Source: Aestuariibius sp. HNIBRBA575 (GTDB lineage Bacteria; Pseudomonadota; Alphaproteobacteria; Rhodobacterales; Rhodobacteraceae). Taken from it: a DNA stretch of 64,000 nucleotides. This document shows positions 44,653 through 53,571 of the stretch, in pieces; the first letter of the stretch is position 1, and each line of letters opens with the position of its first letter. Both the position numbers and the translations under genes were made by a program. The notes under the pieces are model-generated. The model searched no databases and was not told the origin of the DNA. It was given only the letters and a program-made list of their open reading frames with translations. Where the stretch lies: contig NZ_CP162414.1 of assembly GCF_040932005.1 (NCBI RefSeq), positions 957,501 through 1,021,500 on the forward strand. The letters are read 5' to 3'.

Positions 44653-44680
44653 ACGCGCGGGGTTTTACCCCGCGCGTTTT
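44653..44680 (+). terminator. Rho-independent terminator after ctaE
   Basis: CGCGCGGGG (44654-44662) and CCCCGCGCG (44668-44676) form a perfect 9-bp stem around TTTTA, followed by TTTT. The SURF1 start is only 20 nt further on, so read-through or a separate promoter must serve SURF1. Confidence 0.75.
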
Positions 44681-44699
44681 CGCATTTCGGAAGGCTTTC

Positions 44700-45368
44700 A
44701 TGCGCAAACTTATCTTCCCGATCTTGCTGGGCCTGTCTGGCTGCGCTGTGCTGATGTCGCTTGGATTTTGGCAGGTGGATCGCTTGGGCCAAAAACAGGC
44801 CTATCTGGCCGAAATAGAAGCCCGCATTATCGATGCGCCTGTGGCCTTGCCCGATGACACCGACGAAAGCCGCGATAAATATCTGCCCGTCACTGTAACC
44901 GGCCAAATCACCGACGAACATGTTTACATGCTGGCCCCTGTGCGCGGCACATCGCCGGGCTATCGGGTGGTATCCGTGATGCTGGTTGAGGGACGCCGCC
45001 TGTTGGTGGATCGCGGGTTTATCACCGCTGATCTGCGTGGCAATCTGGCGGATGCAGGGCAGGTGACCTATCGCGGCAATCTGCACTGGCCCCAAGAGGC
45101 CGACAAATGGACCCCGGCCCAAGACGGTGATCTGATTTTTGCGCGCAATGTCGGACCGTTGGCCGCAGCGCTGAACGCCGAAAACGTGATGATTGTTGTA
45201 GCCGATCATGGCGGCACCGATCCGCAATTGACCCCGATGCCGGTGGGCACATCGGGCATTTCCAACGATCACAAAGAATACGCAATCACCTGGTTCATGT
45301 TGGCGGCCGTTTGGGCCCTGATGACCGGCTATCTGATTTTTCGAACTCTTCAGGCGAAGGAGTCCTGA
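44700..45368 (+). CDS. SURF1-family cytochrome c oxidase assembly protein
   Basis: 222 residues from the ATG at 44700, with GGAAGG 6 nt upstream; a longer frame from 44547 would overlap ctaE and cross the terminator. Two terminal helices (6-26, with LGFWQVDRLGQKQAYLAEIEAR directly after, and 198-218) flank a periplasmic domain, with RVVSVMLVEGRRLLVDRGF and NDHKEYAITWFMLA as family marks. SURF1 helps place heme A in subunit I. thrC begins 3 nt after its stop. Confidence 0.9.
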   Translation: MRKLIFPILLGLSGCAVLMSLGFWQVDRLGQKQAYLAEIEARIIDAPVALPDDTDESRDKYLPVTVTGQITDEHVYMLAPVRGTSPGYRVVSVMLVEGRRLLVDRGFITADLRGNLADAGQVTYRGNLHWPQEADKWTPAQDGDLIFARNVGPLAAALNAENVMIVVADHGGTDPQLTPMPVGTSGISNDHKEYAITWFMLAAVWALMTGYLIFRTLQAKES

Positions 45369-45371
45369 TCC

Positions 45372-46760
45372 ATGAAATATATCTCAACCCGTGGTGGCGC
45401 CGAAGCGCTGAGCTTTGAGCAGGCGATGATGACCGGGCTGGCCCGCGATGGGGGGCTATATGTGCCCGAAACCATCCCAACCCTGTCCCATGAGGACATC
45501 AAAGCCATGGCAGGTCTATCCTACGAAGAGGTGGCGTTTCGGGTGATGAAACCGTTTATCGGCGACACGTTCGCGGATGCGGAATTCAAGGATCTGATCG
45601 CCAAAGCCTATGCCGGTTTTGGTCACGCGGCCCGCGCGCCAATGGTGCAACTGGCCCCCAACCATTTCCTGTTGGAATTGTTCCACGGGCCGACGCTGGC
45701 GTTCAAAGATTTCGCCATGCAATTGATCGGCCAATTGTTTCAGGCATCGCTGACCCGTTCGGGCGATCGTATTACCATCGTTGGGGCCACATCGGGCGAC
45801 ACAGGATCCGCCGCGATCGAAGCGTTCCGCGGCCTGTCCAATGTCGACGTGTTTATCCTCTACCCCCATGGCCGCGTATCCGAAGTGCAGCGCCGCCAAA
45901 TGACCACCCCATCGGAATCCAACGTGCATGCGCTGGCGATGGATGGCGATTTTGATGATTGTCAGGCCGCACTCAAAGACATGTTCAACGATTTTGAGTT
46001 CCGCGATGGCGTGCGTCTGGCCGGGGTCAATTCTATCAACTGGGCGCGGGTTCTGGCGCAGGTGGTGTATTATTTCACCTCGGCTGTGTCGCTGGGCGCG
46101 CCGGACCGTCAGATCAGCTTTACCGTGCCCACCGGCAATTTCGGCGACGTGTTTGCCGGCTATATCGCCAAACGCATGGGCCTGCCCATCGACCGTCTGG
46201 TTGTGGCAACCAACCAAAACGACATCCTGCACCGGTCTTTGTCCACGGGCGATTACACCACCGGCACGGTGACACCATCGATCAGCCCGTCGATGGATAT
46301 TCAGGTCAGCTCTAACTTTGAGCGGGCTTTGTTTGATGCCTATGGCCGCGACGGGGCAGCGGTCGCTTCACAGATGGACGATCTGAAATCCAACGGGGGG
46401 TTCACCATCAGCCAAGGCGCCATTCAGGCCCTGCGTGACCATTTCGATTCTGATCGCGTTTCTGAGGAAACCACCAGCGCCACAATCACATCCGAATTGG
46501 CCAATAGCGGCGAATTGCTGTGCCCGCACAGCGCGGTCGCGGTGAATGTCGCCCAGTCCCGTTTGGGCGCAACCCCAATGGTCACATTGGCCACCGCGCA
46601 CCCGGCCAAATTCCCGGATGCGGTTGAGGATGCGACCGGCACTCGTCCCCCCCTTCCATCCCGGATGGCGGACCTGTATGACCGGCCAGAACGCGTCACA
46701 CGGGTCCCCAATGACCTGAAAGCGCTGCAAACCCTAATCAAAGAACGGATCAACGCTTGA
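45372..46760 (+). CDS. thrC: Threonine synthase
   Basis: 462 residues, the long bacterial/fungal type. The start MKYISTRGGAEALSFEQA is typical. The PLP lysine is Lys112 in HGPTLAFKDFAMQ. The phosphate-binding GATSGDTGSAAIEAF and PTGNFGDVFAGYIAKRMG follow. It makes threonine from O-phosphohomoserine. The stop overlaps the start of the M16 peptidase. Confidence 0.97.
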   Translation: MKYISTRGGAEALSFEQAMMTGLARDGGLYVPETIPTLSHEDIKAMAGLSYEEVAFRVMKPFIGDTFADAEFKDLIAKAYAGFGHAARAPMVQLAPNHFLLELFHGPTLAFKDFAMQLIGQLFQASLTRSGDRITIVGATSGDTGSAAIEAFRGLSNVDVFILYPHGRVSEVQRRQMTTPSESNVHALAMDGDFDDCQAALKDMFNDFEFRDGVRLAGVNSINWARVLAQVVYYFTSAVSLGAPDRQISFTVPTGNFGDVFAGYIAKRMGLPIDRLVVATNQNDILHRSLSTGDYTTGTVTPSISPSMDIQVSSNFERALFDAYGRDGAAVASQMDDLKSNGGFTISQGAIQALRDHFDSDRVSEETTSATITSELANSGELLCPHSAVAVNVAQSRLGATPMVTLATAHPAKFPDAVEDATGTRPPLPSRMADLYDRPERVTRVPNDLKALQTLIKERINA

Positions 46761-48022
46761 CGGTTCAACAACACCAGCTTTCCAATGGTTTTCGTGTCGT
46801 AACAGAACATATGCCGGGTCTGAAATCCGCGTCGATTGGCGTCTGGGTAATGGCCGGTGCGCGGCACGAACGTGTGGAACAGAACGGGATTGCGCATTTT
46901 CTGGAACATATGGCGTTCAAAGGCACGGCCCAGCGGTCTGCCCTGCAAATCGCCGAAGAAATCGAAGATGTGGGCGGCTATCTAAACGCCTATACCAGCC
47001 GCGAAACCACGGCCTATTACGCGCGTGTGTTGGAAAACGACGTGCCGCTGGCGGTGGAATTGCTGGCGGATATCCTGTTGAACCCGGCCTTTGATCCCGA
47101 AGAGATCGAGATTGAGCGCGGCGTGATCCTGCAGGAAATCGGCCAAGCGTTGGACACGCCGGATGACGTGGTGTTTGACTGGCTACAAGAGGCGGCGTTT
47201 CCCGATCAGGCGCTGGGCCGCACTATATTGGGCCCAACCGAACGGGTGCAGAATTTCGGCCAATCCGATCTGCGCACCTTTGTGGATGAACATTACCAGT
47301 CCGGCGAAATGATTCTATCTGCCGCAGGATCCGTGGATCATGACCAAGTGGTGGCCATGGCCGAACGTCTGTTTGGCCAGATGCCCGCCAAAGGCGCCAA
47401 CACCCTGTATCAACCCGCAGATTTCCGCGGTGGTGAACGGCGCGAAGGCAAAGATCTGGAACAGGTGCATTTTGCGCTGGCCCTGAACGGCCCGAATTAT
47501 CGTGACCCCGAAATCTACACGTCGCAAATTCACGCAGTGGCCATGGGGGGCGGCATGTCATCCCGGCTGTTTCAGGAAATCCGTGAAAAACGTGGGCTGT
47601 GCTACACGATATTTGCCCAAGCGGGCGCCTATGAGGATACCGGCCTGACCACAATCTATGCCGGCACATCAGCCGAGCAGATTGATGAACTGGCCCATGT
47701 GACCATGGACGAATTGAAACGCGCCGCCGACGACATGAGCGAGGTCGAAATCGCCCGTGCCCGCGCCCAGATGAAGGCCGGAATGCTGATGGGATTGGAA
47801 AGCCCGTCCAGCCGCGCAGAGCGACTTGCCCGGATGGTGTCGATCTGGGGCCGGGTGCCACATATCGACGAAGTGGTGCAGAAAGTGGACGCCGTGACGC
47901 TGGCCGATGTACGCAGCTTTGGTGGCAAACTGGCCCAGGATGCGGCCGCCGCGATGGCCGTTTACGGACCCATCGATCACGCCCCCACATTGGATGCCTT
48001 GCGTCAAAGGCTGTCTGGCTGA
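46757..48022 (+). CDS. M16-family zinc peptidase (mitochondrial processing peptidase-like)
   Basis: 421 residues from a TTG that overlaps the thrC stop (TTGA). The inverted zinc motif is HFLEH (47-51) within GIAHFLEHMAFKGT, with the more distal Glu in EIEIERGVILQEI. Two M16 halves are present; the C-terminal one carries GGGMSSRLFQEIREKRGLCY. Rickettsiales and Rhodobacterales homologues resemble the beta subunit of mitochondrial processing peptidase. Gene order after thrC is common in this order. Confidence 0.92.
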   Translation: MTVQQHQLSNGFRVVTEHMPGLKSASIGVWVMAGARHERVEQNGIAHFLEHMAFKGTAQRSALQIAEEIEDVGGYLNAYTSRETTAYYARVLENDVPLAVELLADILLNPAFDPEEIEIERGVILQEIGQALDTPDDVVFDWLQEAAFPDQALGRTILGPTERVQNFGQSDLRTFVDEHYQSGEMILSAAGSVDHDQVVAMAERLFGQMPAKGANTLYQPADFRGGERREGKDLEQVHFALALNGPNYRDPEIYTSQIHAVAMGGGMSSRLFQEIREKRGLCYTIFAQAGAYEDTGLTTIYAGTSAEQIDELAHVTMDELKRAADDMSEVEIARARAQMKAGMLMGLESPSSRAERLARMVSIWGRVPHIDEVVQKVDAVTLADVRSFGGKLAQDAAAAMAVYGPIDHAPTLDALRQRLSG

Positions 48023-48615
48023 TGCTGCGGGCGCGCAAAAAGGTCCGGATTGAGACCGAACGCATGACCCTGCGCCCCCCGGTGCATTCCGATTTCCTCG
48101 GATGGTCGACCTTGCGACGCGAAAGTGCTGCGTTTTTGCAAACCTGGGAACCCACCTGGGCAGAAGATCACCTAAGCCGCAAAAGTTTCACCAATCGGGT
48201 CTATTGGGCGCAGCGATCCATTGGCAATGGCAATGCGGTGCCGCTGTTTTTGGTCCGCCGGTCGGACAATGCTCTGCTGGGGGCGATCACGCTTGATAAT
48301 ATTCGGCGTGGTCCGGCACAGGCTGGCACGACGGGCTATTGGATCGGCGAACGCCACGCGCGCAACGGCTATATGCGCGAAGCGGTGCAGGCAGTGGTGC
48401 ATTACGCATTCCACACGCTGGACCTCAGCCGGATCGAAGCCGGGTGTTTGCAGGAAAACACACCGTCACGCAGTTTGCTGGAAAAGTGCGGCTACAAATA
48501 CGAAGGCGTCGCCCAAAGCTATCTGCAGATTAACGGGCGTTGGCGCAATCACGTGCTTTATGCCAATTTACGATCTGACAGACGCGGCCGCACCGATGTG
48601 GGGCTGGCCGTCTAA
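48022..48615 (+). CDS. GNAT-family acetyltransferase (RimJ/RimL type)
   Basis: 197 residues. N-terminal VRIETERMTLRPPVHSDF is typical of RimJ-type enzymes. The acetyl-CoA loop region is GYWIGERHARNGYMREAVQ, then LDLSRIEAGCLQENTPSRSLLEKCGY. It probably acetylates protein N-termini or a small molecule. Its ATG overlaps the M16 stop (TGATG), so it is coupled to it. Confidence 0.9.
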   Translation: MLRARKKVRIETERMTLRPPVHSDFLGWSTLRRESAAFLQTWEPTWAEDHLSRKSFTNRVYWAQRSIGNGNAVPLFLVRRSDNALLGAITLDNIRRGPAQAGTTGYWIGERHARNGYMREAVQAVVHYAFHTLDLSRIEAGCLQENTPSRSLLEKCGYKYEGVAQSYLQINGRWRNHVLYANLRSDRRGRTDVGLAV

Positions 48616-48632
48616 GGCGCAGGAGGCCAGAC

Positions 48633-50045
48633 ATGGCACTAAACCCGGTTGATGCGGATGTCGAAGCCCACTTGCGGGGCCTGCTGCCTGACGCTTGTTT
48701 TCGGCAGGGCGACGGATATCTAACAGAACCGCGCCGCCGGTGGACAGGGCAGGGATTGGTGATCGCACCTGGATCCACAGCCGAAGTTTCGCAGGTGGTC
48801 AAAGCCTGCGCCAAGGCCAAGGTGGGCATCGTGCCCTATGGCGGCGGCACCGGTCTGGTGGGGGGGCAGATCATGCCTGACGGCCCCAAACCGGTGATCC
48901 TCAGCCTTGAACGGATGCGGTCCATCCGCGCGGTTTACCCGTCCGAAAACGTGCTGGTGGCCGATGCAGGCTGTGTTCTGGCCGATGTTCAGGCTGCAGC
49001 CGCAGATGTGGACCGGTTGTTTGCGCTGTCACTTGCGTCAGAAGGCACAGCGCAAGTGGGTGGCGTGTTGTCCACCAATGCGGGCGGCGTGAATGTGCTG
49101 CGCTATGGCAATGCGCGCGCGCAATGTCTGGGGCTAGAGGTGGTGCTGGCCAACGGCGATATCTGGAACGGGTTGACCCGCCTGCGCAAAGACAACACCG
49201 GCTATGATCTGCGCGACCTGCTGATCGGCGCCGAAGGCACGCTTGGCATCATCACAGGTGCTGCGTTGAAATTGATGTCGCAACCGGCCGTGGTCGGCAC
49301 GGCGATTTTGGCCGTGGCGTCGCCGCAGGCCGCGCTGGATTTGCTGGCTTTGGCTGCGGACCAACTGGGGGACAACATTTCAGGGTTTGAACTGATGTCA
49401 CGCCAAGGCGCAGATTTTATTGTGGAAACTGGCGTGGATGTCACGCTGCCCTTTGCGGATATGCCCGATTGGTCCGTGCTGATCGACGTGGGATTACCGG
49501 CAGGAATGTCTGCGCAAAATGCGTTGGAACACGTGTTCGAAACCGCCTATGAGGCCGGGTTGTGCAGCGATGGCGTGATCGCCCAATCCCTGACGCAGCG
49601 GCAGGCCTTTTGGGCGTTGCGCGAAAACATCCCCGAAGGCAATCGGCGCATCGGATCGATTTCCAGCCACGATATTTCACTACCTTTGTCCAAAATCCCG
49701 GCCTTTATCCCCCATGCCATGACGGAATTGGCCAAGCTGGACGATTTTCGGATCAATTGCTTTGGCCATTTGGGCGACGGAAACCTGCACTATAACGTGT
49801 TCCCCCCCAAGGGGCGTGACCGTGCCGATTATACGCATCTGAGCAAAGACATTCAGCGCATCGTGCATGATCTGGTTCAGGAAAACGGTGGCTCGTTCAG
49901 TGCCGAACACGGGGTCGGACGTCTGAAAACCACGGATTTGCAACGCTACGGCGATCCAGCGAAGTTGCAGATGATGCAAGCGGTCAAAGCGGCCCTAGAC
50001 CCGAACGGAATCCTAAATCCCGGCGCGGTTTTGGCGACCGGGTGA
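48633..50045 (+). CDS. FAD-binding oxidoreductase, D-2-hydroxyglutarate/D-lactate dehydrogenase family
   Basis: 470 residues of the GlcD/D2HGDH type. FAD domain: PYGGGTGLVGGQ, SEGTAQVGGVLSTNAGG and GYDLRDLLIGAEGTLGIIT. The substrate/cap domain has the conserved NCFGHLGDGNLHYNV and FSAEHGVGRLK. It oxidises a D-2-hydroxyacid (2-hydroxyglutarate, lactate or glycolate) and passes electrons to a quinone or electron-transfer protein. Which acid is not decided by the sequence. Start follows the GNAT gene by 17 nt, with AGGAGG present. Confidence 0.9.
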   Translation: MALNPVDADVEAHLRGLLPDACFRQGDGYLTEPRRRWTGQGLVIAPGSTAEVSQVVKACAKAKVGIVPYGGGTGLVGGQIMPDGPKPVILSLERMRSIRAVYPSENVLVADAGCVLADVQAAAADVDRLFALSLASEGTAQVGGVLSTNAGGVNVLRYGNARAQCLGLEVVLANGDIWNGLTRLRKDNTGYDLRDLLIGAEGTLGIITGAALKLMSQPAVVGTAILAVASPQAALDLLALAADQLGDNISGFELMSRQGADFIVETGVDVTLPFADMPDWSVLIDVGLPAGMSAQNALEHVFETAYEAGLCSDGVIAQSLTQRQAFWALRENIPEGNRRIGSISSHDISLPLSKIPAFIPHAMTELAKLDDFRINCFGHLGDGNLHYNVFPPKGRDRADYTHLSKDIQRIVHDLVQENGGSFSAEHGVGRLKTTDLQRYGDPAKLQMMQAVKAALDPNGILNPGAVLATG

Positions 50046-50064
50046 TTTGAGTATTTGAGCCAAC

Positions 50065-50109
50065 AAAAAGCCGTCACCTGTGTTAAACGTCAGATACCTA
50101 TGGCTTTTT
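50065..50109 (+). terminator. Possible terminator after the hydroxyacid dehydrogenase
   Basis: AAAAAGCC (50065-50072) and GGCTTTTT (50102-50109) can pair, but the loop is 29 nt. A short CTG/CAG inner stem is the only inner pairing. Weak candidate. Confidence 0.35.
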
Positions 50110-50220
50110 CGTCAATAACTAACACAGACAACGAGAACCGTTCGTTCGACAGAACGCAGCGAATGTCCGGTTTGAGCCCAAAAACCACTGATGCTGCAAA
50201 GCGCACGAATGGCCGGTTTT

Positions 50221-50958
50221 CTACTTCAATAGTACATTCCCTTCGAGGGGTTGCGCGAAGCTTGCCCGCGGCAATGTCCGAAATCTAGTGCTGGTAAGTT
50301 CAGCACTCAGGATACGGTCGCAACGGAATGTTCGCAGAGCGCCGCGGAAGTGGTCAACCGCAAGCACATACCAAATCGGATAGTTCAGCAGAAGGTAATG
50401 CGCCTCAATCTCTCGGGTGGTTACTTTGCTGCGTTCGTCTTCATATAGAATGGTCAGATTGGTCTGATCCAGAAAGCCTTGGTGCAGTTTCTGAACTGCT
50501 TTTCCATTGGTCGAAACAACAGACGTTTGAACGAAAGTCGAAGCCGTTTCTCCGATCAGTATTCGGGACTTCAACCGATCAACCCTTTCCCGCTTCTCTG
50601 CTGAGAATGAGGCAACGAGCTGCCGCCTGATGGACGCGAGACTCGCAAGAAAAATTGGGGACTTCATTTGTTCGGCAACGGAAATACTGATCAGCAGATC
50701 AACCGCTTCCGCATAGCTTAGATTGAGGCGCCCGATACCCCAGTGGCGATCCAGCCGGACGCCACCGCCGCGCCCACGATCCGCTTCGATGGGAAGGCCT
50801 TGCTCTCGCATCAGCTGTAGATCGCGTGCGATCGTGCGCTCGCTCACGTCATGACTTAACGCCAGATCCTTGATAGTGCAAAAGCCCTCCTGCTTGAGCT
50901 GTGCAGCAAGAAGTTCAAGCCGTCTTAGCCGATCATGTGAATTCGAGCGCGCCATCAT
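50221..50958 (-). CDS. WYL-domain transcriptional regulator (HTH_11 + WYL, YafY type)
   Basis: 245 residues. The N-terminal winged HTH (RRLELLAAQLKQEGFCTIKDLA, then HDVSERTIARDLQLM) is followed by a GRGGGVRLDRHWG wing. A helical linker leads to a WYL-like domain, with NYPIWYVLAVDH in place of the exact Trp-Tyr-Leu triplet (here WYV) and RTFRCDRI. WYL domains sense small ligands or nucleic acid. It diverges from the ABM-like gene, and a 19-nt palindrome sits in front of its start. Confidence 0.85.
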   Translation of the reverse strand: MMARSNSHDRLRRLELLAAQLKQEGFCTIKDLALSHDVSERTIARDLQLMREQGLPIEADRGRGGGVRLDRHWGIGRLNLSYAEAVDLLISISVAEQMKSPIFLASLASIRRQLVASFSAEKRERVDRLKSRILIGETASTFVQTSVVSTNGKAVQKLHQGFLDQTNLTILYEDERSKVTTREIEAHYLLLNYPIWYVLAVDHFRGALRTFRCDRILSAELTSTRFRTLPRASFAQPLEGNVLLK

Positions 50959-50963
50959 AGAAA

Positions 50964-50982
50964 TACGACATAAAATGTCATA
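50964..50982. promoter_or_regulatory. Palindromic operator candidate
   Basis: GACAT-aaa-ATGTC flanked by TA on both sides (7 of 8 positions symmetrical per arm). It lies 6 nt ahead of the WYL regulator's ATG and about 48 nt ahead of the divergent gene, where a self-repressing regulator would bind. Confidence 0.5.
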
Positions 50983-51030
50983 TTAAGCAATAGAAACCCT
51001 CCTGACACGACAACCATTGAAGGAGATAAT

Positions 51031-51345
51031 ATGTCACCCGTTACCGTTCTTGCACCAATCAAACTTGCTGAAGGCAAAACAGAGGCCGATTTGATCGCGG
51101 CCTCGGCGGCTTTCCAAAGAGACTTTGTCGCGCACGAGCCAGGCGTTTTGCGCCGTGAACTTGTTCGCAAGCCCGATGGAAGCTACCTCGATATCATACA
51201 GTTTCGCAGTCACAATGACTACGTAGACGTAGTCAAAAAAGAGATGGAATCGCCCGTCTGTGCGATGTTCTTCTCAGTTATGGACCTCAGCGACTTCGAC
51301 CCTGAAGCAGAGATGGATGTCTTCGTCTCGCTTGAAACACATTGA
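51031..51345 (+). CDS. Small ABM-like (dimeric alpha/beta barrel) protein
   Basis: 104 residues. Pattern of strand, helix (AAFQRDFVAHEPGVLRREL), strand (SYLDIIQFRS), helix and strand (AMFFSVMDLS) fits the dimeric alpha/beta-barrel superfamily of antibiotic-biosynthesis-monooxygenase type. An AAGGAGA site lies just before the ATG. It diverges from the WYL regulator and is its likely target. The substrate is unknown; the protein may be an oxygenase, isomerase or simple binding protein. Confidence 0.7.
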   Translation: MSPVTVLAPIKLAEGKTEADLIAASAAFQRDFVAHEPGVLRRELVRKPDGSYLDIIQFRSHNDYVDVVKKEMESPVCAMFFSVMDLSDFDPEAEMDVFVSLETH

Positions 51346-51502
51346 ACGAGGGTTTGCGGTCTTACCTGAGGCCGCACCCCCCAGTAGCAGACCTTCATTC
51401 GAAAACAGTTAACTGCAACTTCGTCCCGCTCACCGGACATCGAAGCGGGGCGCGCCAGTTGTTCGATCTGGGCAAGATACTAAAAAATCAGTGATACGCG
51501 GC

Positions 51503-52045
51503 TTACAGCCCTTCGAAGTCACACAAAACATGCACTTCCATCCCCATATCTTCTAGCTTTTTGCGGCCGCCCAGTTCGGGCAGGTCGATGATAAAGGCGC
51601 AGCCGATGATTTCGCCGCCCAGCCGTTCGATCAGCTTGATCCCGGCCTCGGCTGTGCCGCCCGTGGCCAGCAAATCATCGACCAACAACACCTTTTCACC
51701 GGGCTGGATCGCATCATCATGCAACTCTACCACGGCCTCGCCATATTCCAGCGTATAGCTTTCCGAAATGGTGGTGCCGGGCAATTTGCCCTTTTTGCGG
51801 ATCGGTACAAACCCTTTGGTCAACTGATGCGCAATCGCGCCGCCAAGGATAAATCCACGCGCCTCAAGCCCGACAACTTTGTCGATCTGCATCCCCGCAT
51901 AGGGGTGCAGCATCTGATCAACCGCCATGCGAAACCCGCGTGGATCGGCAAATAGCGTGGTGACATCCCGAAACATAATCCCTTCGTGGGGGAAATCCAC
52001 GATGGTGCGAATGTAATCCTTAACGGATATAGTTTTGGGGGCCAT
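51503..52045 (-). CDS. apt: Adenine phosphoribosyltransferase
   Basis: 180 residues from the ATG at 52045 ([19 protein letters not shown]), with AAGG upstream; the longer frame to 52090 is not family-like. The PRPP-binding motif is [17 protein letters not shown] and a [12 protein letters not shown] segment is typical. It converts adenine and PRPP to AMP. It follows mtnP by 83 nt on the same strand, and thus recycles the adenine that MtnP releases. Confidence 0.95.
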   Translation of the reverse strand: MAPKTISVKDYIRTIVDFPHEGIMFRDVTTLFADPRGFRMAVDQMLHPYAGMQIDKVVGLEARGFILGGAIAHQLTKGFVPIRKKGKLPGTTISESYTLEYGEAVVELHDDAIQPGEKVLLVDDLLATGGTAEAGIKLIERLGGEIIGCAFIIDLPELGGRKKLEDMGMEVHVLCDFEGL

Positions 52046-52128
52046 GAGATGCACCTTTGGTTCTGTGTTCACGATTGGGACATTGCCCAAGCCGCCCTAT
52101 TTTGCAAGAGGGCGCATTGCGCGGCCTG

Positions 52129-52998
52129 TTAGGCCACCCGCGCGATGATCGCATCCAGTTTGGCCAGCAAGGCCGGGTCCCGTTTGGCGGGCGCGGTCAT
52201 AATCGCATGTTCCAACGCGCGATCACATTCATGCGGGCAGGGGGCGCGATCGGGGGATAGCAGCGTGGTCAATTGGGCGATTAGCGCGCGGGCATTTGCC
52301 GAATTGGCGCCCAATGTGGCGATCACATCGCTGACATCGACGCTGTCATGGTCGGGGTGCCAGCAATCAAAATCGGTGATCATCGCAACCGAAGCGTAGC
52401 AAAGTTCCGCCTCTCGGGCGAGTTTGGCCTCGGGCATGTTGGTCATGCCAATCACGTCACAGCCCCAGACTTCGCGGTAGAGTTTGCTTTCGGCGAGGGA
52501 CGAAAATTGCGGGCCTTCCATGGCCAGATAGGTGCCGCCATTATGGACCGTGACACCCACATCCTGCGCCGCCGTCAAACAGGCCGCACCCAGCCGCGGA
52601 CAGGTTGGATGTGCAACGCTGACATGGGCCACACAGCCCGATCCAAAGAACGATTTTTCGCGCGCAAACGTTCGGTCAATGAATTGATCTACAACGACAA
52701 AATCCCCCGGCGCCATGTCAGCCCGTAGGGATCCACAGGCCGACACGCTGATCACATCCGTCACACCCAAACGTTTCAACGCATCAATGTTGGCACGATA
52801 CGGTACATCGGTCGGGGAATGCACGTGACCCCGACCATGGCGGGGCAGAAACGCCATGTCGATCCCGTTTAATTGCCCGGTCAAAATCTGATCAGACGGC
52901 GCGCCCCAGGGGCTATCGACCTGAACCCATTCAGCATTTTCCAGCCCGTCAATGTCATACACACCCGACCCGCCAATAATCCCGATTTTGGTTTTCAT
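52129..52998 (-). CDS. mtnP: S-methyl-5'-thioadenosine phosphorylase
   Basis: 289 residues. Phosphate site GIIGGSGVYDIDGL at the start, GRGHVHSPTDVPYRANIDALK and the purine-binding AMEGPQFSSLAESKLYR with MTNMPEAKLAREAELCYA. It splits methylthioadenosine into adenine and methylthioribose-1-phosphate. No other methionine-salvage gene is in the window. Paired with apt. Confidence 0.95.
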   Translation of the reverse strand: MKTKIGIIGGSGVYDIDGLENAEWVQVDSPWGAPSDQILTGQLNGIDMAFLPRHGRGHVHSPTDVPYRANIDALKRLGVTDVISVSACGSLRADMAPGDFVVVDQFIDRTFAREKSFFGSGCVAHVSVAHPTCPRLGAACLTAAQDVGVTVHNGGTYLAMEGPQFSSLAESKLYREVWGCDVIGMTNMPEAKLAREAELCYASVAMITDFDCWHPDHDSVDVSDVIATLGANSANARALIAQLTTLLSPDRAPCPHECDRALEHAIMTAPAKRDPALLAKLDAIIARVA

Positions 52999-53571
52999 GT
53001 TGCGTGCCCCTTGATGATGCGCGTTTAGGTTGAAACTAATTCAGGACATCGCGGCATACAATGCAGATTAGGGCAGAGAAAGGTCGATCCCGAGCCCTTT
53101 TTGACAGTCAAAATACTATGCGTCGATACTGTGGGCTAGCGAAACAGCGAGAGAAACAACAGAGTGTTTAAGCGCGTGTTCGCAGTTTTGGCGTTATTCC
53201 AAATTGGTCCAGATCCAAATAGTCGTTTGGACTTTTGGTTGTTACTCGCATCTGTCATCATTTTGGTCGCAGTCACAACCTACCTTGGACTGTCTCCATT
53301 CTAGTGGCAAACCCAAGTAATTCGACCTTTTCAAGGCATTCGGCTTGTGCCGAAGCGTGCCCACCCTAAGAAATTGAGGGCGCATTTTTAACCGGCACTA
53401 TCGTCGCGGGTGCCGGGTGAAAACCCTACCAATTTCGTGCGCAGCGCGTATGGCATTCGACGTCACGCCCCTGTTTGATCCGCAAAGCTCCAACGGCGCG
53501 GTTGCGGGGTGACAATCGCCTGAAAATACGCTAATGCGGCGCTAACATTTCCCATATACGCAGGATATCTC
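52999..53571. other. 573-nt intergenic region before the SulP gene
   Basis: The region has visibly lower GC than both flanking genes. It holds one possible small gene (53164-53304, listed separately). It also holds a short hairpin TTCGGC-ttgt-GCCGAA (53339-53354) without a T-run. No RNA gene is recognised. The last 50 nt should contain the SulP promoter region. Confidence 0.5.
53164..53304 (+). CDS. Possible small membrane protein (46 residues)
   Basis: Hand translation from a GTG gives MFKRVFAVLALFQIGPDPN, continuing to a hydrophobic helix WLLLASVIILVAVTTYL and ending LGLSPF before TAG. A GAGAGAAAC stretch lies 10-15 nt ahead. The basic start and single helix fit a small membrane protein. 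However, the length is within chance and there is no partner gene. Confidence 0.3.
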   Translation: MFKRVFAVLALFQIGPDPNSRLDFWLLLASVIILVAVTTYLGLSPF

